Shown: positions 1 through 7,659 of the stretch, one piece after another
Layout of the letters: every line of letters begins with the position of its first letter
Numbering within the stretch: position 1 is the stretch's first letter
Assembly: GCA_039933315.1 (NCBI GenBank)
Contig: JBDTOI010000121.1
Coordinates: forward strand, 1 to 12,506
Source: DASXRU01 sp039933315
Lineage (GTDB): Bacteria > Acidobacteriota > Blastocatellia > Pyrinomonadales > Pyrinomonadaceae
Length of the DNA stretch: 12,506 nt
Direction: 5' to 3'
Notes under the pieces: generated by a model
The model's database searches: none
What the model saw: only the letters and a program-made list of their open reading frames with translations
Told to the model about the DNA's origin: nothing
Made by a program: the position numbers and the translations under genes

Positions 1-1730
<1,730 letters not shown>

Positions 1731-1816
1731 CAGGGCTTTCAAAATAACAAAACGAACGCGAAACCGCACGCGCCCAAACAAAACCTAAAGCGGTCGAGAG
1801 TGCGTTTCGTGTTGGT

Positions 1817-1920
1817 GGTTCACGCAAAGACGCTAAGAAAAGAAAGACATAAGGCGCAAAGGAAATCACTCAACCCTTTGCGCCTTCTGGTTTTCCTTTC
1901 TTAGCGTCTTTGCGTGAAAC
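1817..1920. repeat. Long imperfect inverted repeat, family A (CGCAAAGACGCTAAG type)
   Basis: Two 47-nt arms (1817-1863 and 1874-1920) pair at 41 of 47 positions around a 10-nt loop. The outer 22 bases after the second position pair perfectly (TTCACGCAAAGACGCTAAG core). The inner end is the GGCGCAAAGG motif. The element lies between the PsbP-like gene and lepA. It could act as a transcription terminator or mRNA-stabilising hairpin, but it lacks a clear terminal T-run. A related copy with the same 3' flank (CAGCCCGTT) is at 12331-12399, and a fragment is at 7043-7057, so this is a dispersed element rather than a gene-specific terminator. Confidence 0.9.
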
Positions 1921-1982
1921 CCCAGTTAATCGGGCAGCCCGTTCAGATAGAGCGTTTCTTATCCCCTATGCTCCTGCCACAT

Positions 1983-2579
1983 TCAAGGCTTCGTCTTCGC
2001 GGGCGTGGACCTGGCTGCCGGCGCCATGGCAAATTGAATGCTGTTGCGGACCGCATCCCATGCCGGCTCGGACCGTTTGATGTCTCGGTCGGAGCCAACT
2101 ATCGCCAACTGCACTAAACGGGTTCCGATTAAGCGCCAGTAGATATCAACATGTCCCGGTTCGCCGTCCAGACGCGCAGTCAGGCGTGTTCCTTCAGCGG
2201 GACCTCCGGCGACCTCCGTTGTTACCACCGAGCGCTCAGCTTTTGCTCCGCTGTCGGTAAAGTTTTTGGCCCAGGCCTGAATGAAACCCTCCTGGATAAG
2301 TTGCCTGGCGTGATCTTCCTTTTCCTTCGAGTCGATCCCCGCACGCGGTGCGCGCACCATTATCCCCGCATAACCGGCCCGCGAAAGTGAGAGGTATTGC
2401 AACTGAGCTGTGCTCTGGTCGCTGACGTCCCACCCATTCGGATAGTCGAACGACAATCCATCTTTGGCGAAGTGCTTTACGTCGGGGTTAGGTTTTGGTT
2501 GCTCCTGGGTCTGTACTGCCGCAGCGGTCAGGCCGACCAGCATCAGCAACGCCAGCAGGGTTTTTATCTGTAACTTCAT
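1983..2579 (-). CDS. Secreted PsbP/DUF1795-like protein
   Basis: This 198-residue protein is probably exported. Residues 1-21 form a signal peptide (MKLQIKTLLALLMLVGLTAA) followed by a Gln/Pro-rich stretch. The mature part opens with HFAKDGLSFDYPNGWDVSD (about 36-54), the hallmark first strands of PsbP/DUF1795-fold proteins, and ends with WDAVRNSIQFA near the C-terminus, also typical of that fold, before an Ala/Pro/Lys-rich tail. Proteins of this kind bind partners or lipids in the periplasm, but no specific function can be assigned. The start is supported by a strong GGGAGGA Shine-Dalgarno (2586-2592), which overlaps the end of the upstream gene (stop at 2593-2595). It is therefore the last gene of the 3946-to-1983 operon. 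The family call rests on motif resemblance only. Confidence 0.85.
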   Translation of the reverse strand: MKLQIKTLLALLMLVGLTAAAVQTQEQPKPNPDVKHFAKDGLSFDYPNGWDVSDQSTAQLQYLSLSRAGYAGIMVRAPRAGIDSKEKEDHARQLIQEGFIQAWAKNFTDSGAKAERSVVTTEVAGGPAEGTRLTARLDGEPGHVDIYWRLIGTRLVQLAIVGSDRDIKRSEPAWDAVRNSIQFAMAPAARSTPAKTKP

Positions 2580-2592
2580 TTTTAGTCCTCCC

Positions 2593-3033
2593 TTAATCGT
2601 CTAAATGGGCGTCCACATAGGCCCTGGCTTTCGCGGGCGTGAGCACTGATCTGATGAAGGAAGAGTTTCTCCTGCCCCAGTCGCTATGGTCTTCCATGAA
2701 CTGCTGGTAATCGGCGGCAGGTGTGCCTGACTCCGTCATCATCCCGAGCTTCTTGAGCACTCGCAAGATGAGATCGGTGTCTTTGGTCATACCCGCAGCC
2801 TGGAACAGACGGTGCTTATCGTCGTCCGACATCACAGTCGTAGAAGAGGAATCATTACTGTTGGAATTCCGGTTGGAATTCAAGTTGTAGGAAGAATTGT
2901 AGTTCGTGTTGCTGATATAAGTGGTGCGTCTGTTTGACAGCCAGTAGAGCAGGGCTCCGGCAAAGACCACTACCACCAGCCCCAGACAGCCGACAGCTCC
3001 GCAACCGATTCCAATCTTTTGATTCCTGTTCAT
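2593..3033 (-). CDS. Small single-pass membrane protein with Asn/Ser-rich linker
   Basis: I do not recognise a named family for this 146-residue protein. Residues 1-8 are polar (MNRNQKIG), 9-32 form one hydrophobic segment rich in Gly, Val and Cys (two Cys at 11 and 16), and 37-64 are a low-complexity Asn/Ser/Tyr linker. A compact charged C-terminal region follows (69-146), including DDDKHRLFQAAGMTKD and LTPAKARAYVDAHLDD, mostly predicted helix by eye. The layout is a short cytoplasmic tail, an anchor, a flexible spacer and a small extracytoplasmic domain. It starts 34 nt after the hydrolase stop and ends just before the Shine-Dalgarno of the PsbP-like gene, so it is the middle gene of that operon. 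Its ribosome site is poor, and translation may depend on the upstream gene. The linker is encoded by repeated AAY/TCC-like codons that may vary in length between strains. Confidence 0.8.
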   Translation of the reverse strand: MNRNQKIGIGCGAVGCLGLVVVVFAGALLYWLSNRRTTYISNTNYNSSYNLNSNRNSNSNDSSSTTVMSDDDKHRLFQAAGMTKDTDLILRVLKKLGMMTESGTPAADYQQFMEDHSDWGRRNSSFIRSVLTPAKARAYVDAHLDD

Positions 3034-3067
3034 TCGTTTATTGTCCGTTGAAGTTCCGTTTTCGATT

Positions 3068-3946
3068 TCAGCCGCGAGCTTTCATCCAGGTGATGCAGTT
3101 CTCCAGATGTGCGCGCATTCCTGCGGTACTGTCGTGATGAATTCGTCCGTGGCCGGGCAGCACCCATTCGAAGGGATGGCGCAGGAGCTTTTCCATTGAC
3201 CGCGTTTGTTCGGGCCAAGAATACCATGCCACGCTGCGAAAAGCCGTCAGTGTCTCGCGCACCGGTGACCACGCGAGATGATCGCCGGTGAAAAGAAACC
3301 TGTTCTGGTAGAGCAGGACCATGTGTCCGCGCGTGTGGCCCGGCGTTGGTATTACAAGCAGTTCATCGTCCCAGGCCAATTCCTCCTCGCCCTGAATTGC
3401 AAGTTCGATTCCAAGCCGGCTCGCTCCATCATCAACATGCATTAACCGCTCGCATCCAAAGGCCTCGGCATAACGGGCATGATCAGCGACGTCGTCGCGA
3501 TGAGTCAGGAACATCTGGCTGACGCCGCCCGTGGCCTTGATTCGTTTGACCAGTTGGGTGGCGAAGCGCGGTGAATCCACCAGGATGTTTCCGCCTCTGG
3601 CTGCGGGCCTGACAATCAGATAACTCCAGGCCCCGAAGCTCGACTCAGAAGTAAAGCCGCAGAAGTAAACGTCTTCAGCGATAAGAGAAGGGAAGGCGTC
3701 GATGCCGGCCCTAAAATCATGAGTGATGGTAGTGCCGATGGACGCCGTCGGGCAGGCTACCAGGGCCATTAACGCGCGCTTGCGCTGTTCGTCAGTTTCG
3801 GGTTGCCGTTGGACGATGGAGAGATCGCGATATTCAGTAAAAGTTTCAGGGGCAATTTGCCGGCAGGCATCGCAATCGATGCAGCTCGAGTCAACATAGA
3901 AATCTCCGGGCGTGTTTTGCGGCAGGCGCAGATTGAGTTTAGCCAT
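3068..3946 (-). CDS. Ferredoxin-domain metallo-beta-lactamase-fold hydrolase
   Basis: This 292-residue soluble protein has two parts. Residues 15-72 are a single-cluster ferredoxin: C22, C25 and C28 in SSCIDCDACRQIAPETF plus C65 in ACPTASIG, four ligands for one 4Fe-4S cluster. Residues from about 90 form a metallo-beta-lactamase fold. Its metal motifs are THRDDVADH (148-156), PTPGHTRGH (H204/H208), FTGDH (D222) and LPGHG (H266). The first motif is not the usual HxHxDH; the second His is replaced by an Asp-containing stretch. I recall this HRDDVADH variant in ferredoxin-MBL proteins of plants and cyanobacteria. The substrate is unknown; a redox-linked hydrolase acting on a thioester or similar is only a guess. 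The start at MAKLNLRLPQ was chosen because the 72-residue upstream extension runs through the hairpin cluster and resembles no domain. It is the first gene of the operon 3946-1983. Confidence 0.92.
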   Translation of the reverse strand: MAKLNLRLPQNTPGDFYVDSSCIDCDACRQIAPETFTEYRDLSIVQRQPETDEQRKRALMALVACPTASIGTTITHDFRAGIDAFPSLIAEDVYFCGFTSESSFGAWSYLIVRPAARGGNILVDSPRFATQLVKRIKATGGVSQMFLTHRDDVADHARYAEAFGCERLMHVDDGASRLGIELAIQGEEELAWDDELLVIPTPGHTRGHMVLLYQNRFLFTGDHLAWSPVRETLTAFRSVAWYSWPEQTRSMEKLLRHPFEWVLPGHGRIHHDSTAGMRAHLENCITWMKARG

Positions 3947-3962
3947 TCGGAACCTGGCCTGA

Positions 3963-3991
3963 ATAATGACGTAACGATTTGGACGATTCAA
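3963..3991 (-). promoter_or_regulatory. Candidate sigma-70-type promoter for the MBL operon
   Basis: On the minus strand TTGAAT (3986-3991) is followed after exactly 17 nt by CATTAT (3963-3968), each matching four of six positions of the -35 and -10 consensus. Initiation would fall only about 10 nt before the ATG at 3946, giving a very short leader. That would exclude the longer 72-residue N-terminal extension. This is a match by eye only. Confidence 0.3.
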
Positions 3992-4035
3992 GTGTGGGCC
4001 GCCGCCTATATCCGCGGCTTCGCCGCCGCACAGTG

Positions 4036-4146
4036 CGGTGAGGCTCTGCCTCACCGTGACGGGTCTAAATAATTTGGAGGCTCCGCCTGCCTTGAGGCGT
4101 AGCCTCAAAAAGGAAGTGAAAGCCCCGGAAAGGCTGAGCCTTTCCG
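4036..4146. repeat. Cluster of three adjacent short hairpins
   Basis: Hairpin 1 (4036-4056) has a perfect 9-bp stem, CGGTGAGGC, around TCT. Hairpin 2 (4077-4106) has a 12-bp stem with one mismatch, GAGGCTCCGCCT, around a 6-nt loop. Hairpin 3 (4126-4146) has a perfect 10-bp stem, CGGAAAGGCT, around one base. All three share the AGGCT/AGCCT core, which suggests repeated insertion or amplification of one small palindrome. No T-run follows on the plus strand, so they do not look like plain terminators. Confidence 0.8.
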
Positions 4147-4241
4147 CACGGTGCGTCGGCAAAGCCGCACAGGTCGACTGGGTGGCTTACCGGAAGATGC
4201 AAAGTTCAGTTGTGATGATATTAGAGATCAAACGCAATACC

Positions 4242-4270
4242 TTGCGCCCCGAACCATCACTGACTAATAT
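4242..4270 (+). promoter_or_regulatory. Candidate promoter of the LVIVD-repeat gene
   Basis: TTGCGC (4242-4247) and TAATAT (4265-4270) are 17 nt apart, about 45 nt before the ATG. They match the sigma-70 consensus at three and four of six positions. This is weak and by eye, but it lies in the AT-richest part of the intergenic region. Confidence 0.25.
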
Positions 4271-4314
4271 CGGATTTCTCATTCGAAGCATGTAAGGATC
4301 TCAGGAGAATACAG

Positions 4315-6330
4315 ATGTTAATAAAGATTCTTTTAATCATTGTCTGCCTGTCCGCAGTTCCTGTCTCGCTGTGTTCGATTGCCACGGCCCAGTCGCCGGC
4401 GCGAAGCACGCAAACCGGTATCAAAACTGTAGAAATCACTCCGGCGAATCCTGATCTCTCGGTCGGTCAAAAGGTGAAATTCAGTGCGGTTGCCAGGGAC
4501 GTGTCGGGGAAAGTACTCAGTGACAAGGCGGGCGCCTGGTTCGCCGTCCCGTTCGATTTGGCTAAGGCCGCAGAAGACGGCACGGTTTCCTTCTTTGCGC
4601 CGGGAGAGGTGATGGTCGGCGCCGTAGTTGGGGGAAAGCCCGGCTTCGTCACGGTCACGGTCAAGTCTCCGCCGGTGGCTCGCGTCGAGATAGAACCGTT
4701 GAGAACACCGCTGGTGGTTGGCGGCGTCAGCAGGCTTATCCCCACCGCGCTTACTTCGGGCGGCCATCCGCGCAGCAACGTGGCGATCAGTTGGGTCTCT
4801 GATAACCCGGCGGTGGCCACCGTCGATGCCGCCGGAGTTGTAACCGGAGTTGCGCCAGGCAAGGCCACGCTGCGCGCTAGTTCAGGTAACGGCAACGGCA
4901 CGATAGTGATCGAGGTCGTCAACAGTAACTTAACCGGACTTTCCCTTGAGCCGGCTACAGCTACTGCGCGTACCGGTGACGTGATCCACTTTAACGTTCG
5001 CGGGAAAGGTGGCCCGGCCGATAACTTCGGCGCGCGCTGGGCCATAGCAGGCGAGGGAGCAAAGATTGATCCGGACGGCGGTTTCGTGGCCGAGCTGCCC
5101 GGAACCTACCTGGTGACAGCAGCCAGCGGGCCCCACCAGGCCAGCGCGTCGGTGGTGGTGACAAGGCGTAATGCCGAAAGGGAACTGCAAGTGGTTGGCC
5201 GCGCCCCGATCAAAGACGTTCGCGTCGCGGAGGAATGGATCTTCGGTAACTATGCCTACGTGTCAACCATCTCAGAGAAACTTCTTGTTTATGACATTTC
5301 GGATCCCACCAAACCAAAACAAACAGCGTCAATCACAGTCGATGCCCGCTTGATCAATGACCTCAGCACTACCGCCGATGGAAAGATCCTCGTGATCTCA
5401 CGCGAAGGAGCTTCGAATCGCAAGAACGGCATCGCCTTCTTCGACAACTCCGATCCGGCACATCCGAAGCCGCTCTCTGAATACACGGCCACAGTGACCG
5501 GCGGCGTTCACAGCGCCTTCGTGGATAGCCATTACGTTTATCTAACCGACGATGCCACCGGCTCCATGCGGGTCATAGACTTTGCCGACCTAAAGAACCC
5601 GAAGGAAGTGGCGCGCTGGGAAGTGCCCAATGAGGTAGCAACCACGGTAAAAAACGCCGAGGGCCAGGAAGAGGTGGGCGGGCGTTATTTGCACGACCTG
5701 CAAGTCAAAGACGGCCTGGCTTACCTGGCCTACTGGCGTGATGGTCTGGTGATCCTCGACGTAGGCAACGGGATGAAGGGCGGCAGTCCCGAACGGCCGC
5801 AGCTGGTGAGCCAGCTTCACTTTAACCATCATGAACTTTACGGCAACGGTTGGCTGGCCGGCACACACTCAGTCTTTCGTTACAAGAACTATGTTTTCGT
5901 CGGCGATGAAGTCTTTCCTCCGATCTTTGATATTCAGAGCAAGGCGCGCGTCCCTGTGCGCGGCATCGTGCACGTGGTGGATGTTTCGGACATCAACCAC
6001 CCACGCAAAGTTGCTGAGTATCCTGTGCCCGAAGCGGGAGCCCATAACATGTGGGTTGAGGACGACATCATGTACATGGGCTACTACAATGGGGGCGGGC
6101 GTGTGGTGGATGTGTCGGGCGAGTTGCGCGGCGATCTTTACCGGCAGGGTCGCGAAATTGGTCACCTCTGGGCCGGCGACGTGGACGCCTCCGCGGCGAA
6201 CCTGCCTTTCACCTGGGGCGCCCAACCGCACCGGGGATTGATCTACTTCAACGACGTTAACAGTGGGCTCTGGATCGTGAAGCTGGGTGGGAAGATTGAG
6301 AAAGGATCGACCACCGCACCGGGCCGGTGA
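4315..6330 (+). CDS. Secreted Ig-like (BIG2) and LVIVD-repeat beta-propeller protein
   Basis: This 671-residue exported protein starts with a signal peptide (1 to about 25, cleavage near CSIATAQ). Three Ig-like domains follow at about 37-117, 121-203 and 206-283. The second has the classic BIG2 signature SWVSDNPAVATVDAAGVVTG (159-178). From about 291 to 660 the protein consists of LVIVD-type repeats with recurring motifs such as KLLVYDISDPTKPKQ, MRVIDFADLKNPKEV and GIVHVVDVSDINHPRK, expected to form a beta-propeller. The final blade contains GAHNMWVEDDIMYMGYY and ends at LWIVKL. Such proteins are usually surface or periplasmic, binding or structural; no catalytic site is evident. The start is backed by AGGAG at 4303-4307, 7 nt before the ATG. 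The gene ends 6 nt before the HEPN-like ORF. Confidence 0.95.
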   Translation: MLIKILLIIVCLSAVPVSLCSIATAQSPARSTQTGIKTVEITPANPDLSVGQKVKFSAVARDVSGKVLSDKAGAWFAVPFDLAKAAEDGTVSFFAPGEVMVGAVVGGKPGFVTVTVKSPPVARVEIEPLRTPLVVGGVSRLIPTALTSGGHPRSNVAISWVSDNPAVATVDAAGVVTGVAPGKATLRASSGNGNGTIVIEVVNSNLTGLSLEPATATARTGDVIHFNVRGKGGPADNFGARWAIAGEGAKIDPDGGFVAELPGTYLVTAASGPHQASASVVVTRRNAERELQVVGRAPIKDVRVAEEWIFGNYAYVSTISEKLLVYDISDPTKPKQTASITVDARLINDLSTTADGKILVISREGASNRKNGIAFFDNSDPAHPKPLSEYTATVTGGVHSAFVDSHYVYLTDDATGSMRVIDFADLKNPKEVARWEVPNEVATTVKNAEGQEEVGGRYLHDLQVKDGLAYLAYWRDGLVILDVGNGMKGGSPERPQLVSQLHFNHHELYGNGWLAGTHSVFRYKNYVFVGDEVFPPIFDIQSKARVPVRGIVHVVDVSDINHPRKVAEYPVPEAGAHNMWVEDDIMYMGYYNGGGRVVDVSGELRGDLYRQGREIGHLWAGDVDASAANLPFTWGAQPHRGLIYFNDVNSGLWIVKLGGKIEKGSTTAPGR

Positions 6331-6336
6331 GCGTTG

Positions 6337-6996
6337 ATGACAACTTCCTACGATGATTACGCATATGATGAATACATGTCCGAACTCGGGCGTGAAGAAG
6401 AACTGCGGCAAGCGATTGAAGGTATTTCGATCGAAAACGCCAGTTGGTATTTGGGAACTTTCGGCGACGCGTTAGAGCAACGCGTTCGGGCCTTAATTGA
6501 CGAAGCGAAGACTCTTGCTAAGTTGGGACACTCGGGGCCAAGCGTGGTGCTGTGCGCCAGCGCGCTCGAATTGATAGTTAGATATTTTGTTCTGAAACCA
6601 TTGGTCAGCGGCACGTTTTTGAAGGACATTTGGGCCGACCTGCTTGTCGACAAGCTTGTTAGCGGCCAGTCTTCGAGAGATCGGGAACTCCTGCCATTGA
6701 TCGCTTCGGAGTGGGGAATTGACTTGGAAAGCATCAAGCTCATGAACGGTACAGGAGCATGGGCTTTCTTTAAGTCCGACCTCGTACAGAGGCGGAATGC
6801 CTTCATTCACAAAGGTGAAGCGGTTCAGCCAGAGTTTTCTTTAAAGGCCGTTGAGTGTGCTGAAGTTCTCTTTGATGGACTTCTTACTCGCATCGCAAGA
6901 AAGTTTCAGTTAGGCTGGCCTGAGTCTGGAGCTTGGCATAAACCGGCGATGGGCACGCGCGGCTCCTTCTACAAACCATGCGATCCATTTCAATAG
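6337..6996 (+). CDS. HEPN-like hypothetical protein
   Basis: This is a 219-residue, mostly helical soluble protein. It has an acidic, Tyr-rich N-terminus (SYDDYAYDEY), then a helix-rich core containing SVVLCASALELIVRYFVLKPLVSGTFL (split here across residues 69-95), LLPLIASEWGID (118-129) and SDLVQRRNAFIHKGEA (147-162). R153 and H158 form an Rx4H motif, the catalytic signature of HEPN-superfamily RNases, in the expected late helix (RNxxxH), so an RNase toxin or an inactive HEPN/DUF4145-like role is possible. ATG 6337 was chosen over TTG 6334 because GGTGAG (6326-6331) is well spaced as a ribosome site. That site spans the stop of the LVIVD gene, implying translational coupling. It converges on the DUF2442/DUF4160 genes. 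Assignment is by motif only. Confidence 0.75.
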   Translation: MTTSYDDYAYDEYMSELGREEELRQAIEGISIENASWYLGTFGDALEQRVRALIDEAKTLAKLGHSGPSVVLCASALELIVRYFVLKPLVSGTFLKDIWADLLVDKLVSGQSSRDRELLPLIASEWGIDLESIKLMNGTGAWAFFKSDLVQRRNAFIHKGEAVQPEFSLKAVECAEVLFDGLLTRIARKFQLGWPESGAWHKPAMGTRGSFYKPCDPFQ

Positions 6997-7042
6997 CGAA
7001 TACGAGTTGAGCGTTGGTGGGGGTGGCAGATAACAGCCAACA

Positions 7043-7057
7043 CACGCAAAGCACTAA
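7043..7057. repeat. Fragment of repeat family A at a gene end
   Basis: CACGCAAAG followed by CACTAAG is a short version of the arm CACGCAAAGACGCTAAG at 1821-1837. It lies between the convergent HEPN-like and DUF2442 genes and contains the TAG stop codon of the latter (7054-7056). It is short enough that chance cannot be excluded. Confidence 0.45.
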
Positions 7058-7377
7058 GCGTCAGTTGTGCTGCTCCTGGGTTTGCGAGAACGAGCGTGAG
7101 GCTTGGTCGAGGGTTTTCTCTTCTTCTCCTGAATAGGTCTCACGTCCGCTGCTTGATACAGTGCTTCGGGTGCGATATCTACGCCATTTGGCCAGGCGAG
7201 AGTCCCAGCCTCTATGAAGAATCTCTTGAAGAATTTGGAGTCCTTCAGTGGCCTAAACACGGGCCCTTTGAACCACTGCGATATATCGACGTGCTTTTCG
7301 GTTCCATCATCGAAGCGGGTAGCAATAACAAAACCGCGTATCCGCCTGGCAGCGACAACTTGTGGCAAATAATTCAT
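7054..7377 (-). CDS. DUF2442 domain protein
   Basis: This is a 107-residue protein whose first 75 residues are a DUF2442 domain: ARRIRGFVIATRFDDGTEKHVDIS (9-32), the middle PVFRPLKDSKFFKRFFIEAG and the diagnostic TLAWPNGVDIAPEALY ending near residue 74. The tail (about 82-107) is rich in Lys, Arg and Ser, absent from the core family and possibly nucleic-acid binding. The function of DUF2442 is not established, but the family is commonly encoded next to DUF4160, as here, in pairs that look like toxin-antitoxin modules. ATG 7377 lies 5 nt after the DUF4160 stop, with GAGAG as a weak ribosome site; a TTG at 7386 overlapping that stop is an alternative. The stop codon and last residues fall in a family-A repeat fragment. 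Confidence 0.88.
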   Translation of the reverse strand: MNYLPQVVAARRIRGFVIATRFDDGTEKHVDISQWFKGPVFRPLKDSKFFKRFFIEAGTLAWPNGVDIAPEALYQAADVRPIQEKKRKPSTKPHARSRKPRSSTTDA

Positions 7378-7382
7378 ATCTC

Positions 7383-7643
7383 TCAATCTAATGGCGCAAT
7401 TCTGTTCAGCGGCAATCCTTGCTCGATGTTCCGCCAGTTTACCATAAGCTCAAATCTGTGACGCACAGCCCACTCACGGATTAATCTTCGTGCGGATCTT
7501 GAAGTGATGTTGCCAGTAAGAAGATCTCCGCGGAGATTGAACGTACCCTTTTGTCCCTGGTACTCGGCGTGAAAATGCGGCGGCGCATGATCACCAAAGT
7601 ACATACGAATAACGATTCCGAAAAAGGTTGCAATGACTGGCAT
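7383..7643 (-). CDS. DUF4160 domain protein
   Basis: This 86-residue protein is almost entirely one DUF4160 domain. It begins with the usual MPVIATFFGIVIRMYFGD, followed by the diagnostic PPHFHAEYQG (21-30), a beta-rich centre GTFNLRGDLLTGN and the helical end RRLIREWAVRHRFELMVNWRN (52-72, wording shortened). The family function is unknown; its conserved His and Glu residues in HFHAEY could bind metal or act catalytically. It is paired with DUF2442 downstream (5-nt gap), an arrangement often seen and TA-like. ATG 7643 was chosen because the family starts at MPV. A longer form from 7691 would overlap the propeller gene and add 16 residues unlike the family. The gap to the propeller stop is 16 nt, so it may be the fourth gene of that operon, although no clear Shine-Dalgarno is visible. 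Confidence 0.9.
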   Translation of the reverse strand: MPVIATFFGIVIRMYFGDHAPPHFHAEYQGQKGTFNLRGDLLTGNITSRSARRLIREWAVRHRFELMVNWRNIEQGLPLNRIAPLD

Positions 7644-7659
7644 GGGAATACGGTTCGAG

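Larger units (their letters stand above)
3947..4314. other. Divergent intergenic region
   Basis: These 368 bases separate the minus-strand hydrolase operon from the plus-strand LVIVD gene. From left to right they hold a candidate minus promoter, a GC-rich stretch with GCCGCCGC/GCGGC motifs, three short hairpins (4036-4146) and an AT-richer stretch ahead of the plus-strand gene with a candidate promoter. The open frames here are short and unlike known proteins. I found no recognisable riboswitch or operator. Confidence 0.7.

Noticed and set aside
1817..1920. Simple rho-independent terminator for the PsbP-like operon
   Set aside because: The stem is far longer than a typical terminator, lacks a clear T-run, and the sequence recurs at 12331 and 7043, so a dispersed repeat is the better description, though it may still stop transcription.
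4036..4146. Riboswitch, tRNA or CRISPR array
   Set aside because: There is no known riboswitch core or tRNA-like fold, and the hairpins are not evenly spaced direct repeats with unique spacers.
3947..4162. N-terminal extension of the ferredoxin-MBL gene to 4162
   Set aside because: The 72 residues come from the hairpin cluster and GC-rich repeats and look like no domain; ferredoxin homology begins just after the Met at 3946.
4333..5868. Minus-strand open frames under the LVIVD gene, some nearly 200 codons
   Set aside because: High GC content leaves antisense frames open; the plus-strand gene has a signal peptide, BIG2 and LVIVD motifs and a good ribosome site.
5831..6411. Overlapping open frames of 136 and 180 codons near the end of the LVIVD gene
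   Set aside because: They are shadows of the propeller repeats, with atypical composition and no recognisable domain.
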